Below, in pieces: positions 61,555 through 64,000 of a stretch of 64,000 nt of DNA. The stretch covers positions 5,383,754-5,447,753 of the forward strand of contig OX336343.1 of the NCBI GenBank assembly GCA_946902875.1, read 5' to 3'. The number at the start of each line of letters is the position of its first letter. The stretch's first letter is position 1. Source of the stretch: Nematopogon swammerdamellus (Eukaryota; Arthropoda; Insecta; Lepidoptera; Adelidae). The notes below the pieces were generated by a model. It made no database searches, had not been told where the DNA came from, and saw nothing but the letters and a program-made list of their open reading frames with translations. A program made the translations under genes and the position numbers.

Positions 61555-61735
61555 GAATATCTTTATAACTCGAAAGCCACTCTATCAATTTACATACGGT
61601 TTTCACTGTTACATTCTGTCACTTCTTAAGATGGTTTCAGGCTATACTATAAGTCATAATAACGCTACGTCATCGGCGGCCTGAGCTGTGAGCAAACATT
61701 TACGCGAAGCGACAACGCCGCGGGCAAAAGCTAAG
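61555..61735 (+). repeat. Dispersed repeat, partner of 13735-13915
   Basis: Shares TTTTCACTGTTACATTCTGT-like and ACGCTACGTCATCGGCGGCC phrases and ends GCCGCGGGCAAAAGCTA. Confidence 0.5.
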
Positions 61736-61980
61736 ATCTTTGTATAAAAATATATCTTTAGCTGGACCTTTGAGAGCTGATAATGTTTGCAATCCCATCT
61801 ATTCGATGTTCATAAGAATTTCAGAACGATCGAAGGATCTGCCTCATTGAGTTAGAGGTTCTGCCTGGATCAGCCGACCTCAGACGAGTGGGGGATAATA
61901 AAATATAGGACAGAACAGATGGATGATGTCACCGAAACGTACGCGAGGACGGGTAAGGAGAGCGAGACACTTCCCCTCCT

Positions 61981-62000
61981 CCCCCCCCCCCCCCCCCCCC
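61981..62000. repeat. Poly-C run, 20 bases
   Basis: Uninterrupted C20 after a C/T-rich lead-in. Confidence 0.8.
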
Positions 62001-62242
62001 GCTCCGCGAATATATCTCTTCTCTCTTCAACACAACTACAACGTAACCCGTAGCCCGTAGTAATACAGCGTGATACAAACAATTCAATATGAATTAATTA
62101 ATGGCTTCATTTACCTAAGTCATTGATATTAAAAACCCTTGTTATAATATTAATGAACTAGGGCTAATTGTAGGGTATTAAAGAAACAGCGAAGAACGAG
62201 GCAGGCTGGCACAAATTATGGTTCCGTACTAAAACAAAAATA

Positions 62243-62592
62243 TGTCAGCCTCGATAGCTCAGTGGTGCGGTCAGTACTTGGATGGGTGACTGCTGACCGT
62301 TGGAGGCTGACCGAGGTTCGGATTCCTCGTAAAACTGTAGTTCCCTTCCCTCCTAATCTTACTTGGTGGTAGGGTTTAACCCGCCCGGGTTGGTACCACC
62401 GCACTGAATGAAACGTCGGTGGAAACGGTTATGTAAATAGTTTGTGTTTTCCGACCAGTTCAGTGTAGCCGGCACGATCAAAGGGGGAAGCACACTGACA
62501 TGGCACCTAGTTCACCCGGTGTTATGGGCTGACATCACGGACGTAGGTGATGTAGCCAACCGTTCAGTATGTAGCCAATCAGGTTCCATAAA
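62243..62592 (+). repeat. SINE-A copy with deletion in the head
   Basis: Nearly identical to 48306-48700 but lacking about 45 bp of the head between two GGTGC pentamers, so the tRNA A box runs straight into GGTCAGTACTTGGATGGG. Confidence 0.65.
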
Positions 62593-62651
62593 AAAAAATG
62601 TTTTTTTCCCCGAAAATATTACATTGTCGAAAGAACCTGCAGTTTGCCTGT

Positions 62652-62675
62652 GGGGGGGGGGGGGGGGGGGGGGGG
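62652..62675. repeat. Poly-G run, 24 bases
   Basis: Uninterrupted G24; could form a G-quadruplex. Length may be uncertain in the assembly. Confidence 0.8.
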
Positions 62676-62689
62676 CGTAGGTGGTGTCG

Positions 62690-63410
62690 GTAATTTTTTG
62701 CACATTTTTTTTTTGTATTTTTTTTTTATGGGTTTTAAATTGGCCCCCCATATTTATGTAAAATAAATTTTAACTAGTTTTTGACGAGCGATATATCATT
62801 CATTATGCCAAATTGCAAGTTTCTACGTCGCTGTTTCTAAGTTACGTTACTTAGTTTTCGTGTAAAACCTCTGTGACAGACGGACGGACACCTGAGTAAT
62901 ATTTTAAGGTACGGAACCATAAAAATGGTCAGATTTTTTTTTTTACAAATACATTAGTATTAGTACACAGGTACATAAACTTAGGTGTTTTATTCGTGAA
63001 ATAGGGCTGGCTGCCTGAAAAAACAGCGCAGTTCTCTGGGCACCGCATGCGTAATATAACAAACAACGACACGAACGAAACGCATATCCAGTGATGAAAG
63101 TCGTACTTAGCTACTACGAAAAGGTTCGTATCTGTATGATTAATTACTATTATGGGTACCTATCTAAAATAACTAGGTATTGATTCATTTCGACAAAATA
63201 CCTTCTCCGACACGTGAGAAAGATTCGTTAAGTATTTAAACGCACTTTGTGCTAAACCAAATGCATCTTTGTGCTAAACTAAAGTGAAGGTTCCGATTCC
63301 AACAATACCTTAGTCAAAAAATCACAAATATGTTTTCATCGCCCAACCACATTGTAACTTTAAATCGAGCCTTTATTATAAGGAAATTATGAATAATAGT
63401 AAGTATTTAG
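62690..63410. other. Unassigned interval
   Basis: AT-rich; a weak RTE-like GACAGACGGACGGACACCTGAG at 62874-62895 is the only recognised motif. Confidence 0.25.
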
Positions 63411-63413
63411 TTC

Positions 63414-64000
63414 ATCATCATCATCATCATCAGCCTGTATCGGTCCACTGCTGGACATAGGCCTCTCCCAAGGCACGCCACCACACGCGGTCCTCCGCTC
63501 ATCTCATCCGTCCACTCCCGGCTACCTTTTTTAGGTCATCTGTCCACCTAGCCGGGGGGCGTCCCACGCTACGTTTGATTGTACGTGGTCTCCATTCGAG
63601 CACCCGTCTACCCCATCGGTTGTCGGGTCTACGACAGATGTGCTCAGCCCACTGCCACTTCAGCTTGCTTATTTTCTTAGCAATGTCGACTACCTTAGTT
63701 CTTTGACGTATCACGTCGTTACTGATTTTATCGGTCAAAGAAATGTCGAGCATTGCTCTTTCCATAGCTCGCTGAGCGACTTTAAATTTGTGGACCAGGC
63801 CCTTCGTCAGGGTCCACGTTTCCGCTCCGTACGTCATTACTGGCAGAACGCACTGATTGAAAACCTTCGTCTTCAATGACTGTGGGATGGAGGATGAAAA
63901 TATGTGGCGGAGTTTCCCAAATGCCGCCCAGCCTAGCTGAATCCTTCTGTTGGCCTCCTTGTCAAAGTTGTGCTTCCCTAGTTGGATGGTTTGTCCAAGA
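63414..64000 (-). mobile_element. RTE-type LINE 3' end, running off the window
   Basis: The end is an (ATC)n microsatellite at 63414-63432, then GTCCACTGCTGGACATAGGC. Upstream on the minus strand is a continuous coding region to the window edge. Confidence 0.75.
63499..64000 (-). pseudogene. RTE-type LINE protein C-terminus, partial
   Basis: Open on the minus strand from the window edge to TGA at 63499. Motifs: E-A-N-R-R-I-Q-L-G-W-A-A-F-G-K-L, V-L-P-V-M-T-Y-G-A-E-T-W, Q-R-A-M-E-R-A-M-L, L-K-W-Q-W-A-E-H, G-R-P-P-A-R-W. The stop interrupts before the usual A-E-D-R-V-W-W-R-A-L-G-E-A-Y end, which follows in the same frame down to about 63440. The copy is thus inactive but recent. Confidence 0.75.

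Noticed and set aside
62652..62675. G24 run as a functional quadruplex element
   Set aside because: Possible in principle, but a bare homopolymer at a repeat border is more likely slippage or assembly uncertainty.

Overview
The window looks like intergenic and intronic DNA of a moth or butterfly. It is AT-rich and packed with transposable-element debris of kinds familiar from Lepidoptera: tails containing CCGGCCAAGTGCGAG, RTE-type C-termini, CR1/Jockey-like 3' ends, Tc1/mariner, hAT, piggyBac-like, Harbinger-like and Helitron fragments, and many short tRNA- or 5S-derived repeats. No bacterial, organellar or rRNA genes were seen, and no convincing stand-alone tRNA gene. Family names rest on motifs and on general knowledge; no database search was possible.

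Layout. 0-8 kb: a restriction-like-endonuclease (RLE) retroelement C-terminus between inverted flanks, SINE pieces, a polypyrimidine tract, a piggyBac-type cysteine-rich tail and a TATA-box promoter candidate. 8-31 kb: copies of one foldback composite, two SINE families (called SINE-A and SINE-B here), an internally deleted mariner (24.1-25.1 kb), RTE pieces and a 12-copy 51-bp minisatellite. 31-36 kb: a frameshifted CR1-like LINE and a complete but defective hAT element. 36-49 kb: the main candidate host gene. 49-64 kb: more MITEs, a long perfect hairpin, a candidate promoter plus first exon (55.4 kb), a Helitron helicase relic, a tandem pair of hAT MITEs and an RTE 3' end running off the right edge.

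The clearest host gene is on the + strand: exon 1 at 36087-36119, exon 2 at 38788-38911 and a last exon at 42908-43170. Splice phases agree and give a 139-residue protein with four membrane segments, resembling insect MARVEL/snakeskin-type proteins. A homologous last exon with the same entry phase lies at 48828-49150. It is either an alternative 3' end or the remains of a tandem paralogue. Intron 1 holds a minisatellite whose unit contains a copy of the exon-2 acceptor. Two nested hAT elements and a 33-bp palindrome have inserted into that array, each with an 8-bp target duplication.

A second theme is a set of very small palindromic insertions (33-51 bp) flanked by perfect 8-bp duplications, apparently hAT-type MITEs reduced to their inverted ends. 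Other short palindromes (13.5, 17.3, 25.4, 41.7, 52.4 kb) lack visible duplications.
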